Notes: generated from the letters alone by a model not told the origin. A stretch of 64,000 bases of DNA from Reinekea forsetii (GCF_018860385.1 NZ_JAHKPH010000008.1:448080-512079), one strand, 5' to 3'. Shown: positions 45,705-54,985, counted from the stretch's first letter. Numbers and translations: made by a program.

Positions 45705-46871
45705 ATGAAAATAGCGATAGCAGGGACAGGCTATGTAGGGCTTTCTAATGCCATGTTGTTAGCGCAACACAATGAAGTAGTGGCGGTCGATATTATCGAA
45801 GAGAAGGTTGCGATGCTGAATAAAAAGCAATCGCCTATAGAAGATACCGACATTACTGATTTTCTACAAAACAAAGCGCTCAACTTCAGCGCAACCATGA
45901 GTAAGCAAGAAGCCTACAGCAATGCTGACTACGTGGTTATCGCAACCCCGACCGATTACGACCCTGAAACCAATTACTTTAATACCAAGAGCGTTGAGTC
46001 TGTTGTAGCTGATGTAATGTCTATTAACCCATCTGCGGTGATGGTTATAAAATCGACTGTGCCGGTGGGTTATACTCAGCAACTTATTGAAAAGACAGGC
46101 AGTAAAAATATTGTATTTTCACCAGAGTTTCTGCGCGAAGGAAAAGCATTACACGATAACCTACACCCTAGCCGAATTATTGTTGGCGAACAAAGTGAGC
46201 GTGCTGAAAAATTTGCATCGCTACTAAAGCAGGGCGCAATTAAAAAAGATATATCGGTACTGTTTACAAACAGTACAGAAGCCGAAGCCGTAAAGCTATT
46301 TTCAAACACCTATTTAGCCATGCGCGTTGCTTACTTTAACGAGCTAGATTCTTACGCTGAAACTCATGGGTTAGATTCCAAACAAATTATAGAGGGTGTC
46401 GGTTTAGACCCACGTATAGGTAACCATTACAACAACCCAAGCTTTGGCTATGGCGGTTATTGCCTTCCGAAAGATACTAAGCAACTTCTTGCCAATTTCC
46501 AAGATGTACCTAACAACATTATTGGTGGCATAGTAGACGCCAACACAACTCGTAAAGATTTCATCGCTAACGCCATTTTAAAGCGCAACCCTAAAGTAGT
46601 GGGAATATACCGCTTAGTGATGAAAACTGGATCAGATAACTTCCGCGCATCCGCCATTCAAGGAGTAATGAAGCGTTTAAAAGCCAAAGGCATTGAAGTT
46701 ATTATTTTTGAGCCGGCTTTTAAAGAGGCAGAATTTTATAATTCAAAAGTGCTTACAGATTTAGCTGAATTTAAAAAGCACTCTGATGTGATAGTAGCCA
46801 ACAGGCGATCAGAAGACTTAAGCGACGTGGCTGAAAAAATATACACCCGTGATTTATTTGGCAGTGATTAA
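45705..46871 (+). CDS. ugd: UDP-glucose 6-dehydrogenase
   Basis: Ugd oxidises UDP-glucose twice to UDP-glucuronate for surface polysaccharides. The 388-residue protein begins [20 protein letters not shown] (NAD+ Rossmann motif). It has the [20 protein letters not shown] segment and the catalytic cysteine in [15 protein letters not shown]. It is the short Ugd form common in capsule loci. AAGGAG precedes the start. A second, different nucleotide-sugar dehydrogenase lies at 49.5 kb. Confidence 0.94.
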   Translation: MKIAIAGTGYVGLSNAMLLAQHNEVVAVDIIEEKVAMLNKKQSPIEDTDITDFLQNKALNFSATMSKQEAYSNADYVVIATPTDYDPETNYFNTKSVESVVADVMSINPSAVMVIKSTVPVGYTQQLIEKTGSKNIVFSPEFLREGKALHDNLHPSRIIVGEQSERAEKFASLLKQGAIKKDISVLFTNSTEAEAVKLFSNTYLAMRVAYFNELDSYAETHGLDSKQIIEGVGLDPRIGNHYNNPSFGYGGYCLPKDTKQLLANFQDVPNNIIGGIVDANTTRKDFIANAILKRNPKVVGIYRLVMKTGSDNFRASAIQGVMKRLKAKGIEVIIFEPAFKEAEFYNSKVLTDLAEFKKHSDVIVANRRSEDLSDVAEKIYTRDLFGSD

Positions 46872-46926
46872 ATTAGCGTTAAAAAAATTGAAAATTTTGT
46901 AACATGTCATCAATGTTGAGCCTTAA

Positions 46927-48774
46927 ATGAAACTTAAAGAATTAAAAAAATCTTACTTACTTTCAAAACAGTTAGCAAAGCTCAATGTTGATGAGTTGCA
47001 TAATAATGAATCGCCCAGTTGCCCGGTAATAGTCTCTTTAACCTCTATACCCAGCCGCTTTGATGTGATTCATTTAACCGTCCGAAGTGTGCTTAGCGGA
47101 ACTGTGAAGCCAGAAAAAGTTTTGTTGTGGTTGCACGAATCGCACAGAGGTAAATTACCGCCAAGCTTAGAGCAACTGCAAGGGAGTAAGTTTGAAATTA
47201 GGTATTCTAAATTAGATAGCCCGCATCTAAAGCTTGTAGAAACGTTAAGGTTGTACCCCAGCAGCGTTATAGTAACTTGTGATGATGATTTACTGTACGA
47301 ACCAGAATGGTTGCAGCGATTATACAAAGACCACAAAAAGTTCCCAGGCGACATTCTTGCCCACGAATGTCGCTGCGTAAGTTACGATGAAAATGGTAGC
47401 CCGCAGCCCTATAGTTATTGGTATCGCGAGCACTTAGGCCAAGCAACCTACGATGGTTTAATGCCATTGGGTTTTGGCGGTGTATTGTATCCACCAAACT
47501 GCTTTCATGATGATGTTCTTAATCAAGACTTATATTTGAGTTTAACACCCAAAGCCGATGACTTATGGTTTAAGATGATGTCACATCTAAAAGGAACGCA
47601 ATCTCGATTAACATCAAACCCTGTTAAAACGCCTGCAAAAACTTTAAATTCTCAAACTGTGAATTTACGAGACTTAAATATTAACCAAGATGGCAATCGT
47701 ACCCAATGGGTGGCATTAGCAAACCACTATAATTTAAAAGCGTTTTTACCCTTTGCAATAAATAAAAATAGACTGCCCGATGCAAGCAAACAAAGCACAG
47801 ATGCAATAGATGCTGTAATTACCTGGGTTAATGGTGAAGATCCAGTACACGCTAACAAAATGAAAGCCTATTTAGCAGAACAGGGCATAGAAAGACCAAA
47901 ATCAGCACACCCAACACGGTACAATGATTGTGGCGAGCTAGGCTACTGTGTAGCTTCAATATTAAAGTTTGCTCCTTGGGTTAGACACATTTATATAGTA
48001 ACAGACGCACAACAGCCCCCGATTTTTCATTGGATCAAAAACACGCCCTTTGCTGACAAAATTAAGCTGATAGACCATCAGCAGGTATTTCAAGGCCACG
48101 AGAACCACTTACCTACCTTCAATACACGCTCAATTAGCGCAGCACTTTGGCGCATACCTGGTTTGGCCGAGCAGTTCATATACTTAAATGATGATTTTTT
48201 CATTGTGAAGTCTGTGCAGCCAACCGATTTCTTTATTGAAAATAAAACAGTGCTGCGAGGCAAATGGCACAAGCAAGGTATAATTAGTAAGCTTCGAAAA
48301 GGCTATAAAGCTAAAAAAATCAAAGCAAACAATGGTTCACTGCCACCGCGCCCAGGCTTTTTAGACGCTCAAAACTTATCAGCCAAAAAGGCGGGTTTTA
48401 AAAATAAATGTTTCCGATTGGAGCATAACCCGCACCCCATGCGTAAAAGCACGCTAGAAGCCTTTGCAAATAGTGATTTAGCCGAGTTTGACCAGCAAAT
48501 ATCGCATCGCTTTCGTTCACCTAACCAGACTATAGTAGAGAGTTTAGCTGCACATTTAGAGTTAGCCGCCAATAACGCAGTGATAGATAACACATACAAC
48601 GTAGTACAAATAACCCCAGAAAAACTTAGCCGAAAACGCATAAAGTGGCGACTAAAAAAAGCTAAAGCGAACCCAAAGACTGCATTTGCATGCATCCAAA
48701 ACATAGATAAAGCCACACCGAGATCGAGAGAACAAATATTTACCTGGCTAAGAGACCAGATATGCACAATCTAA
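46927..48774 (+). CDS. Glycosyltransferase - Stealth phosphotransferase fusion
   Basis: The 615-residue protein has two parts. Residues about 1-265 look like a GT-A glycosyltransferase: VIVSLTSIPSRFDVIHLTV, VIVTCDDDLLYEPEWLQRL with a DDD metal site, and a C-terminal TPKADDLWFKMMS. Residues about 285-560 are a Stealth domain of capsular polysaccharide hexose-1-phosphate transferases: CR1 DAVITWVNGEDP, CR2 RYNDCGELGYCVASI with APWVRHIYIVTDAQQP, CR3 FNTRSISAALWRIPGL with LNDDFFI, and a CR4-like RFRSPNQTIVES region. The Stealth half predicts phosphodiester-linked sugar units. It lies 56 bp after ugd. Confidence 0.83.
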   Translation: MKLKELKKSYLLSKQLAKLNVDELHNNESPSCPVIVSLTSIPSRFDVIHLTVRSVLSGTVKPEKVLLWLHESHRGKLPPSLEQLQGSKFEIRYSKLDSPHLKLVETLRLYPSSVIVTCDDDLLYEPEWLQRLYKDHKKFPGDILAHECRCVSYDENGSPQPYSYWYREHLGQATYDGLMPLGFGGVLYPPNCFHDDVLNQDLYLSLTPKADDLWFKMMSHLKGTQSRLTSNPVKTPAKTLNSQTVNLRDLNINQDGNRTQWVALANHYNLKAFLPFAINKNRLPDASKQSTDAIDAVITWVNGEDPVHANKMKAYLAEQGIERPKSAHPTRYNDCGELGYCVASILKFAPWVRHIYIVTDAQQPPIFHWIKNTPFADKIKLIDHQQVFQGHENHLPTFNTRSISAALWRIPGLAEQFIYLNDDFFIVKSVQPTDFFIENKTVLRGKWHKQGIISKLRKGYKAKKIKANNGSLPPRPGFLDAQNLSAKKAGFKNKCFRLEHNPHPMRKSTLEAFANSDLAEFDQQISHRFRSPNQTIVESLAAHLELAANNAVIDNTYNVVQITPEKLSRKRIKWRLKKAKANPKTAFACIQNIDKATPRSREQIFTWLRDQICTI

Positions 48775-48823
48775 TGCGGGGGCTAATAACCCCCTTAGCA
48801 GCGGGCTAGCATCAAACTGCCCC

Positions 48824-48862
48824 TGTAGGAGTTCTCGAAACAAAGTGGAGAGACGACAAAAA
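48824..48862 (+). repeat. TGTAGGAG...GGAGAGACGA repeat, copy 2
   Basis: TGTAGGAGT is followed by GGAGAGACGA at 23 bp from the start of the first block, then an A-rich run, matching the arrangement at 38873-38908. Confidence 0.55.
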
Positions 48863-48940
48863 GCAACCAACAGTCGCACCTCCACAGCCTCCCGAACATC
48901 CATAGAAGCCCCACTCAAATCGATTTATCGCATTTAAACT

Positions 48941-48981
48941 AACTTACAACTTGCAACTAATTGTAGATAGCAGCTCAAAAC
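48941..48981 (+). repeat. Heptad-repeat intergenic element, copy E5 (right arm only)
   Basis: Degenerate 7-base units (ACTTACA, ACTTGCA, ACTAATT and so on) end in GCAGCTCAAAAC (48970-48981), the exact reverse complement of the start of E4. No clear left arm is seen; the TGTAGGAG repeat lies about 80 bp to the left. Confidence 0.5.
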
Positions 48982-49010
48982 TTGCAGTACCCCAAAACCC
49001 CCTATATAAT
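48982..49010 (+). promoter_or_regulatory. Probable promoter of the MarR-type regulator and cluster
   Basis: A perfect TATAAT -10 lies at 49005-49010. At exactly 17-bp spacing, TTGCAG (48982-48987) serves as a weak -35. The -35 directly abuts element E5. Confidence 0.55.
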
Positions 49011-49060
49011 CCCCGTTCAATTAATGAACACCCCTAATTTAAAGGCTTTACAGTAAACTA

Positions 49061-49396
49061 ATGCTCACCGACGAACTGCGCTACAAGCTGCTAAAAGCAC
49101 TAGAGCAGAACCCCAATTTAAGCCAAAGACAGCTTTCAAAAGAGCTGGGTATAAGCTTGGGTAAAGTAAATTACTGTATCAACGCGCTATTAGATGTCGG
49201 TGTTCTAAAAGCCCAAAACTTTAAAAGCAGCCAAAACAAGCTAGCCTATGCCTATGTTTTAACACCTAAAGGCCTAGAGGAGAAAGCCGAAGTTACTACT
49301 CGGTTTTTGCATCGAAAGTTGAAGGAATATGCCGAGATAGAGCGAGAGATAGAAACAATTAAAGCTGAATTAATCATGGGCGCAAATGAAGTGTAG
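49061..49396 (+). CDS. EPS-associated MarR-type transcriptional regulator
   Basis: This 111-residue winged-helix protein is of the short MarR-like family found at the head of exopolysaccharide/O-antigen clusters. The DNA-binding region is about 5-70 ([40 protein letters not shown]) and a dimerising C-terminal helix is about 80-108. It lies 67 bp before the first biosynthetic gene on the same strand and probably controls the cluster. The family function is predicted from genomic context in general, not proven. Confidence 0.85.
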   Translation: MLTDELRYKLLKALEQNPNLSQRQLSKELGISLGKVNYCINALLDVGVLKAQNFKSSQNKLAYAYVLTPKGLEEKAEVTTRFLHRKLKEYAEIEREIETIKAELIMGANEV

Positions 49397-49463
49397 GCGT
49401 TAACCGCGTTTGTAAATGCCTACTTGTAAAAGATTGACTAAAATTTAACTAAGAGAACATTGA

Positions 49464-50738
49464 ATGGACTTTAACGATAAAAAAATTGCAATTATCGGGC
49501 TTGGTTATGTAGGCCTTCCCCTGGCTGTAGAGTTTGGTATTCACCGAAGTGTACTCGGCTTTGATATTAATAAAGATCGCATTGGTGAATTAGAAGCAGG
49601 GCATGACAGCACCTTAGAAGTGGAAGATGAAAAATTTGCTACGGCTACCAAGTTAAGTTTTAGTTCAAATGAAGAAGATCTAAAAAGTTGCGGTATATTC
49701 ATTGTTACGGTGCCAACGCCAATAGATGAAAATAACGCACCAGATCTACTTCCTTTGCAAAAAGCCAGTGAAATGCTAGGAAGAGTTGTGCCAAAAGGCG
49801 CGCTGGTTATTTATGAATCTACAGTTTACCCGGGTGCCACCGAAGAAGTATGCATTCCGTTAATTGAAAAGGGTTCTGGTTTAACCTTTAATCAAGACTT
49901 TTTTGCCGGCTACAGCCCTGAGCGTATTAATCCTGGCGACAAAGTGAATACCCTAACGAAAATTATGAAAATTACTTCCGGGTCAACACCAGAAGTAGCC
50001 ACTGCGGTAGATGAATTATACCGATCAATCGTAACCGCCGGCACTCATAAAGCCAGTTCAATTAAAGTAGCCGAAGCCGCAAAAATTATTGAAAACACCC
50101 AGCGTGACTTGAATATTGCCATTATTAACGAATTCGCGAAAATCTTTAATAAGCTAGATATCGATACCCAAGAAGTATTAGATGCAGCAGGCACAAAGTG
50201 GAATTTCTTACCCTTTAAACCAGGCCTGGTAGGCGGGCACTGCATTAGTGTAGACCCTTACTACCTTACCTATAAGGCAAAAGAAGTGGGTTACCAACCC
50301 GAAGTTATTTTAGCAGGCCGTCGTATTAACGATGGAATGGGTCAATACGTCGCCACCGAGCTAGTAAAAGCCGTCAGTAAGAAAAAGATACACATAGATG
50401 AAGCGCGTGTGCTGGTTTTAGGGTTTACCTTCAAAGGCGATTGCCCAGATGTGCGAAACACCAAAATTATAGACATTGTTAAAGAGCTGCAAAGCTTTAA
50501 TATGAATGTTGATGTTTACGATGATTGGGCCGATGTTGCCGAAGTTAAGCATGAGTACGACCTTGATTTAATTACCGAGCTAAAAGAAGACAGCTATGAT
50601 GCCATAGTATTGGCTGTGGATCACACTGAGTTCAAAGACTGGGGTGAAGAAAAGCTGAGATCTTTCGGTAAAGAAAAGCATGTACTTTACGATGTAAAAT
50701 ATGTACTCAAGCCAGAGCAAGCAGACATCCGATTGTAG
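49464..50738 (+). CDS. wbpA: UDP-N-acetylglucosamine 6-dehydrogenase (WbpA/TviB-type)
   Basis: This NAD+-dependent enzyme oxidises UDP-N-acetylhexosamine to the uronic acid. The 424-residue protein has the Rossmann start KIAIIGLGYVGLPLAVEFG, the FFAGYSPERINPGD segment and the catalytic cysteine in GLVGGHCISVDPYYLTYKA. It is closest in type to the WbpO/TviB group, but the next three genes are WbpB, WbpD and WbpE homologues. The role is therefore most likely the first step of UDP-2,3-diacetamido-uronic acid synthesis. The name is given on context; tviB or wbpO are alternatives. Confidence 0.85.
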   Translation: MDFNDKKIAIIGLGYVGLPLAVEFGIHRSVLGFDINKDRIGELEAGHDSTLEVEDEKFATATKLSFSSNEEDLKSCGIFIVTVPTPIDENNAPDLLPLQKASEMLGRVVPKGALVIYESTVYPGATEEVCIPLIEKGSGLTFNQDFFAGYSPERINPGDKVNTLTKIMKITSGSTPEVATAVDELYRSIVTAGTHKASSIKVAEAAKIIENTQRDLNIAIINEFAKIFNKLDIDTQEVLDAAGTKWNFLPFKPGLVGGHCISVDPYYLTYKAKEVGYQPEVILAGRRINDGMGQYVATELVKAVSKKKIHIDEARVLVLGFTFKGDCPDVRNTKIIDIVKELQSFNMNVDVYDDWADVAEVKHEYDLDLITELKEDSYDAIVLAVDHTEFKDWGEEKLRSFGKEKHVLYDVKYVLKPEQADIRL

Positions 50739-50818
50739 AAGCAATGTAACAGCAGTTAATGTCTAGTTATTGAATTTGAATTAAGCACCGTTTAAGCGGC
50801 AAATGAATAAGGTTAAAA

Positions 50819-51763
50819 ATGAAGAGATTCGCATTAATTGGAACGTCTGGCTATATCGCACCAAGACACTTAAAAGCCATTAAAGAAACAGGCAATGACT
50901 TAGTGGTTGCCATGGATGTTAACGATTCCGTAGGCATTATGGATAGCCACTTTCCAGAGGCCGAGTTTTTTACCGAATTTGAAGAGTTTGCGGGCTTTGT
51001 TGAAGACCAAAAATTAAAAGGTGAAAAGCTCGACTACATAGCAGTGGCTTCCCCCAATTATTTGCATTTACCGCACATGAAGTTTGCACTCAAAAACGGT
51101 ATTGATGTGATTTGCGAAAAACCACTCGTTTTGAATACGGCCGACTTAGATGTACTAAACCAATACGAAAAAGAATACGGTGCAAAAGTTAACTCAATTC
51201 TACAACTGCGTTTACACCCATCAATAATTGCATTGCGTGAAAAAGTACAAGCAGCACCAGCCGATAAAGTGTTCGATGTTGATCTAACCTATTTAACATC
51301 TCGCGGTAAATGGTATTTAAAATCTTGGAAGGGCTTTGATGAAAAATCAGGCGGTGTAGCCACTAATATTGGCGTGCATTTTTACGATATGTTGCATTTT
51401 ATATTCGGTGAAATTAAACACAACGAAGTGCATTACCGCGATGAAAAAACATCTTCAGGGTTTTTACAGTATGAGCGCGCAAACGTTCGCTGGTTTTTAT
51501 CTATAGATGCAAAGCATTTACCCGAAAACGCCGTAAAAGGTGAAAAGTTAACCTACCGCAGCATAGATGTTGAAGGCGAAGAGCTAGAGTTTTCTGGCGG
51601 CTTTACAGACCTTCACACCCAAAGTTACGAACGCATTCTAGCCGGAAAAGGCTATGGCGTAGAAGACAACCGCGCCGCCATTCAAACGGTTGATGTTATG
51701 CGTAAAGCTCCAATTGTAGAAAACCCCGCAAACCCGCATCCACTTTTAGCAAAGGTAAAGTAG
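50819..51763 (+). CDS. wbpB: WbpB-like Gfo/Idh/MocA oxidoreductase (UDP-sugar 3-dehydrogenase)
   Basis: WbpB oxidises C3 of UDP-GlcNAc uronic acid using tightly bound NAD+, which supplies the keto group for WbpE. The 314-residue protein has an N-terminal Rossmann fold ([18 protein letters not shown]). The catalytic [11 protein letters not shown] motif is present, as is [20 protein letters not shown], typical of this family. It is 80 bp after the dehydrogenase and 1 bp before the acetyltransferase. The full wbpA-B-D-E order supports the pathway. Confidence 0.9.
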   Translation: MKRFALIGTSGYIAPRHLKAIKETGNDLVVAMDVNDSVGIMDSHFPEAEFFTEFEEFAGFVEDQKLKGEKLDYIAVASPNYLHLPHMKFALKNGIDVICEKPLVLNTADLDVLNQYEKEYGAKVNSILQLRLHPSIIALREKVQAAPADKVFDVDLTYLTSRGKWYLKSWKGFDEKSGGVATNIGVHFYDMLHFIFGEIKHNEVHYRDEKTSSGFLQYERANVRWFLSIDAKHLPENAVKGEKLTYRSIDVEGEELEFSGGFTDLHTQSYERILAGKGYGVEDNRAAIQTVDVMRKAPIVENPANPHPLLAKVK

Positions 51764-51764
51764 C

Positions 51765-52343
51765 ATGAGCTTTTATCAGCATGAAAGCGCCATTGTTGAT
51801 GATGGCGCCCAAATAGGAGAGGATTCTCGTGTTTGGCATTTTGTGCATGTGTGTGGTGGCGCGAAAATAGGCAAGGGCGTTTCACTTGGCCAAAACGTGT
51901 TTGTGGGCAATAAAGTCACTGTAGGCGATAAGTGCAAAATACAAAACAATGTATCAGTGTACGACAACGTGCACCTAGAAGAAGGCGTGTTCTGTGGCCC
52001 AAGCATGGTGTTTACCAACGTGTATAACCCTCGCTCACTCATTGAACGTAAAGATGAATACCGAGATACCATAGTAAAACGCGGTGCTACACTTGGCGCT
52101 AACTGCACCGTTGTTTGTGGGGTAACCATTGGCGAACATGCCTTTGTAGGCGCTGGCGCCGTAATAAACAAAGATGTGCCAGCCTACGCTATGGTAGTAG
52201 GCGTACCCGGCAAACAAATTGGGTGGATGAGCGAATACGGCGAAAAGTTAGACCTACCCGTAACTGGCAACGCTGAAGCCCAATGCCCAAATACTCAAGA
52301 CAAATATGTGTTAGAAAATAACGTCGTAACTAAGGTTAATTAA
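51765..52343 (+). CDS. wbpD: WbpD-like UDP-sugar 3-N-acetyltransferase
   Basis: WbpD acetylates the 3-amino group made by WbpE, giving UDP-2,3-diacetamido-2,3-dideoxy-glucuronic acid. The 192-residue protein is a left-handed beta-helix (hexapeptide) acyltransferase, with repeats such as [19 protein letters not shown] and a [24 protein letters not shown] stretch that ends in the [17 protein letters not shown] loop. It lies 1 bp after wbpB and 1 bp before wbpE, so the three are translated as a unit. Confidence 0.9.
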   Translation: MSFYQHESAIVDDGAQIGEDSRVWHFVHVCGGAKIGKGVSLGQNVFVGNKVTVGDKCKIQNNVSVYDNVHLEEGVFCGPSMVFTNVYNPRSLIERKDEYRDTIVKRGATLGANCTVVCGVTIGEHAFVGAGAVINKDVPAYAMVVGVPGKQIGWMSEYGEKLDLPVTGNAEAQCPNTQDKYVLENNVVTKVN

Positions 52344-52344
52344 C

Positions 52345-53472
52345 ATGCAATTTATTGATTTAGCCGCCCAATACCAACACTTAAAAACGCGAATAGATAA
52401 GCGTATTCAAAATGTGCTGGACCATGGCCAATATATAATGGGGCCAGAAGTTCAAGAGCTAGAAGAAAAGCTTGCAGACTATGTAGGGGTAAAACACGCA
52501 ATCACCTGTGCTAATGGCACAGACGCCTTAACATTAGCACTAATGGCATTAAACATAGGTGAAGGCGATGCCGTAATGGTGCCAACATTCACATTTTTTG
52601 CCTCGGCTGAAACAGTCGCCTACGCCAACGCAACCCCCGTGTTTGTAGATTCAGACCCAAGCACCTTCAACATGTGCCCAATAGATTTAGAAAAACGCAT
52701 TAAAGCCGTACTAGCAGAAGGTAAACTTAATTTAAAAGCCATAATGCCGGTAGATTTGTTCGGCTTACCCGCGAACTACCCAGAAATTCAAAAGATTGCC
52801 GATAAATATAATTTAAAAATTATTGAAGATGCCGCCCAAGGCTTTGGTGGTGAAATTAATGGTAAACGAGCCGGCAGCTTTGGCGACATTGCAACAACCA
52901 GTTTCTTCCCTGCCAAACCCTTAGGGTGCTATGGCGATGGCGGCGCCATTTTTACCGATAACGATGAATACGCAGAGTTAATTAAATCATTGAGAGTGCA
53001 TGGTAAAGGCGCGGATAAGTACGACAACGTGCGCATTGGCATGAATAGCCGGTTAGATACTATTCAAGCGGCAATTTTATTAGAGAAATTAGCAGAATTT
53101 CCGCAAGAGCTAATCAACCGGAATATTGCAGCAGCTAAATACGAAGAAGGGCTAAGTGCAAAATTTAATACTCCTAAAGTATCAGTAGGGTATAAAAGCT
53201 CATGGGCGCAATATACACTTGTGGTCGATGGTGCCAAACACCGGGCGGAAGTGATGGCTCAGTTACAAGAAGCAGGTATCCCCAGTGTGATTTACTATGG
53301 TACTTGCATGCATCAGCAAACTGCATTTAAAAGCGAATGTGTCAATGCTGATAGCTTTCAGGTTTCTAATGTTTTAGCAAATGCGGTATTTAGCGTGCCA
53401 ATGCACCCATATATAGGTAATGGAGCTATACATAAAACGATTGAAATATTGAGTGGAGTTGAGCTCAGTTAA
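52345..53472 (+). CDS. wbpE: WbpE-like UDP-sugar 3-aminotransferase
   Basis: WbpE is a PLP aminotransferase of the DegT/DnrJ/EryC1 family that aminates the 3-keto sugar made by WbpB, using glutamate. The 375-residue protein has CANGTDALTLALMAL and IIEDAAQGFGGEINGKRAGSFG. The PLP lysine lies in TTSFFPAKPLGCYGDGG. It ends the wbpA-B-D-E group; the following genes are AT-richer. The 2-epimerase WbpI, which would turn the product into the manno form, is not in the window. Confidence 0.92.
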   Translation: MQFIDLAAQYQHLKTRIDKRIQNVLDHGQYIMGPEVQELEEKLADYVGVKHAITCANGTDALTLALMALNIGEGDAVMVPTFTFFASAETVAYANATPVFVDSDPSTFNMCPIDLEKRIKAVLAEGKLNLKAIMPVDLFGLPANYPEIQKIADKYNLKIIEDAAQGFGGEINGKRAGSFGDIATTSFFPAKPLGCYGDGGAIFTDNDEYAELIKSLRVHGKGADKYDNVRIGMNSRLDTIQAAILLEKLAEFPQELINRNIAAAKYEEGLSAKFNTPKVSVGYKSSWAQYTLVVDGAKHRAEVMAQLQEAGIPSVIYYGTCMHQQTAFKSECVNADSFQVSNVLANAVFSVPMHPYIGNGAIHKTIEILSGVELS

Positions 53473-53489
53473 ATTAAGAGGTGGCTTTT

Positions 53490-54650
53490 TTGGATACAAT
53501 GAAAGTAGTACATGTTACTCATACCGATATTCTACATGATTCAAGAGTGTTGAAATCTATAGATGCAGTTAACAAATTGCAGGGAACTAAGGTATATGGT
53601 TTTGGTATTCAAGATGGAAGTTGTGAAAAAAGGAAGGATGTAAGTATTCATAATTATAGCATAAAAACTAGAAGCTTATTTAAATTTATGCCTAGGCTTT
53701 TTAGGCTATTGTTACTTTCTCCTGTATTTATTTTTTTCGAATTTACATTTGTTTTGGTGTCAGCTCTATTTAAGGTTAAGCCAAATGTGGTTCATGCACA
53801 TGACTATTTAGCCCTTTTCCCATGTTTAGTCTATGCGAAATTTAGCGGAGCAAAAGTAATTTATGATGCACATGAGCTAGAAAGTAATAAGAATGGGTCT
53901 GGCAGAGTATCTTCGAGAATTGTTTTTCTATTTGAAAAGCTTGCGTGGAAGCATGTAGACGCTTTTATAACAGTAAGTGACTCGATTCAAAAATGGTATT
54001 TTAAAGAGTATGGCAATAAAAGAAGTGAAGTCGTATTGAATTCTCCTGACTTCGAAAATAGTGGGGAGCTTGTCGTAACGGAGTCATTTAGAGATTTATT
54101 CGCAATTGACGAAGATAAATTAATAGCTGTGTATGTTGGTTTATTTGTAAAAGGTCGAGGTATAGAGAAGATATTGAAGCTTGCTGCAGGTATGGAAAAT
54201 TTCCATTTTGTATTTTTGGGAGAGGGTCCGCTACAAGGGTTAATAGAAGATGAGGCTTCTAATAGCAATAATATTAGTATTCATTCATTTGTAGAGCACA
54301 GCCGTGTAGTTGATTTGTTAAAGGGAGCTGACATTGGGCTTTGTATGCTTGAAAATGTATCATTAAGTGACTACTACGCAATACCAAACAAGTTACTAGA
54401 GTATGCATTTTCCGGTTTATATGTAATAGCAACTGACTTCCCAGACATGAAGCAAGTAGTCGAAAGTTATAACTTAGGTATGTGTTTACCAGATGATCTT
54501 GAAAATGCACGAGAGAATTTATCTAAAATCACTAGAGAAGATATAGTAAAAAGGAATAGTGCAGATTTTAAAATTCTCTCTAATTTGACCTGGTGTGTAC
54601 AAGAAGAAAAAATTCGAAAAATATATTCAGATATGCAATTGAGTTTTTAA
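53490..54650 (+). CDS. GT4-family glycosyltransferase
   Basis: This is a cytoplasmic GT-B glycosyltransferase for the repeat unit. The 387-residue protein has HDSRVLKSIDAVNKL near the start, VVHAHDYLALFPCLVYAKF with KVIYDAHELESNKNG, and a C-terminal GT4 donor domain with YVGLFVKGRGIEKILKLA and YYAIPNKLLEYAFSGLYVIA containing the E-x7-E region. The frame is open from a GTG at 53481. A TTG at 53490 has AAGAGG at suitable spacing, and an ATG lies at 53499. The donor and acceptor are unknown. The first gene of the AT-rich core. Confidence 0.85.
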   Translation: MDTMKVVHVTHTDILHDSRVLKSIDAVNKLQGTKVYGFGIQDGSCEKRKDVSIHNYSIKTRSLFKFMPRLFRLLLLSPVFIFFEFTFVLVSALFKVKPNVVHAHDYLALFPCLVYAKFSGAKVIYDAHELESNKNGSGRVSSRIVFLFEKLAWKHVDAFITVSDSIQKWYFKEYGNKRSEVVLNSPDFENSGELVVTESFRDLFAIDEDKLIAVYVGLFVKGRGIEKILKLAAGMENFHFVFLGEGPLQGLIEDEASNSNNISIHSFVEHSRVVDLLKGADIGLCMLENVSLSDYYAIPNKLLEYAFSGLYVIATDFPDMKQVVESYNLGMCLPDDLENARENLSKITREDIVKRNSADFKILSNLTWCVQEEKIRKIYSDMQLSF

Positions 54651-54651
54651 A

Positions 54652-54984
54652 ATGAATAAATTGTTTAAAAAATTGGTCGTATTTGCTATATCACAATTTT
54701 CTATTGCAGCATCAATCTCTGGAAGTGGTCTGTTTTGGCGGTTTGAACGTGTTGTTCCTTTCGACTTTAATTTACATGAGTACCCTCAAGCCAAAAGTCA
54801 ACATATAAAGCTAATTGAGTTATCTTTTGATCAAAAATTTTCTAATTACCCTTTACCTATAAATTTAAAATACCTGAAAGTAGGCTCGCCAAACAAATCC
54901 CGCTTCTATCGCCTTTTACGAAGTAAAGATTGGATCGGCCTAAGAGATTCGTTGTGGGCATATTATTTATTTAGCCGAGATTAG
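54652..54984 (+). CDS. Small protein of unknown function in the O-antigen cluster
   Basis: The 110-residue protein begins 1 bp after the GT4 stop and ends 1 bp before the Wzy-like start, so it is embedded in the operon and is very probably translated. It has a basic, moderately hydrophobic N-terminus (about 1-28). A hydrophilic middle with aromatic residues follows, then a basic end (NKSRFYRLLRSKDWIGLRDS). No domain is recognised. A role in assembly or polymerisation, or a remnant of a larger enzyme, cannot be distinguished. Confidence 0.6.
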   Translation: MNKLFKKLVVFAISQFSIAASISGSGLFWRFERVVPFDFNLHEYPQAKSQHIKLIELSFDQKFSNYPLPINLKYLKVGSPNKSRFYRLLRSKDWIGLRDSLWAYYLFSRD

Positions 54985-54985
54985 A

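Larger units (their letters stand above)
48775..49060. other. Intergenic region before the polysaccharide cluster regulator
   Basis: This 286-bp gap carries a GGGGG/CCCCC hairpin (48778-48794) just after the Stealth gene, the second TGTAGGAG repeat, the right arm of heptad element E5 and a promoter for the MarR-type gene. No JUMPStart/ops sequence was found. Confidence 0.65.

Noticed and set aside
48775-49060. JUMPStart/ops element upstream of the polysaccharide cluster
   Set aside because: No GGCGGTAG core was found; an RfaH-type control signal is not supported.
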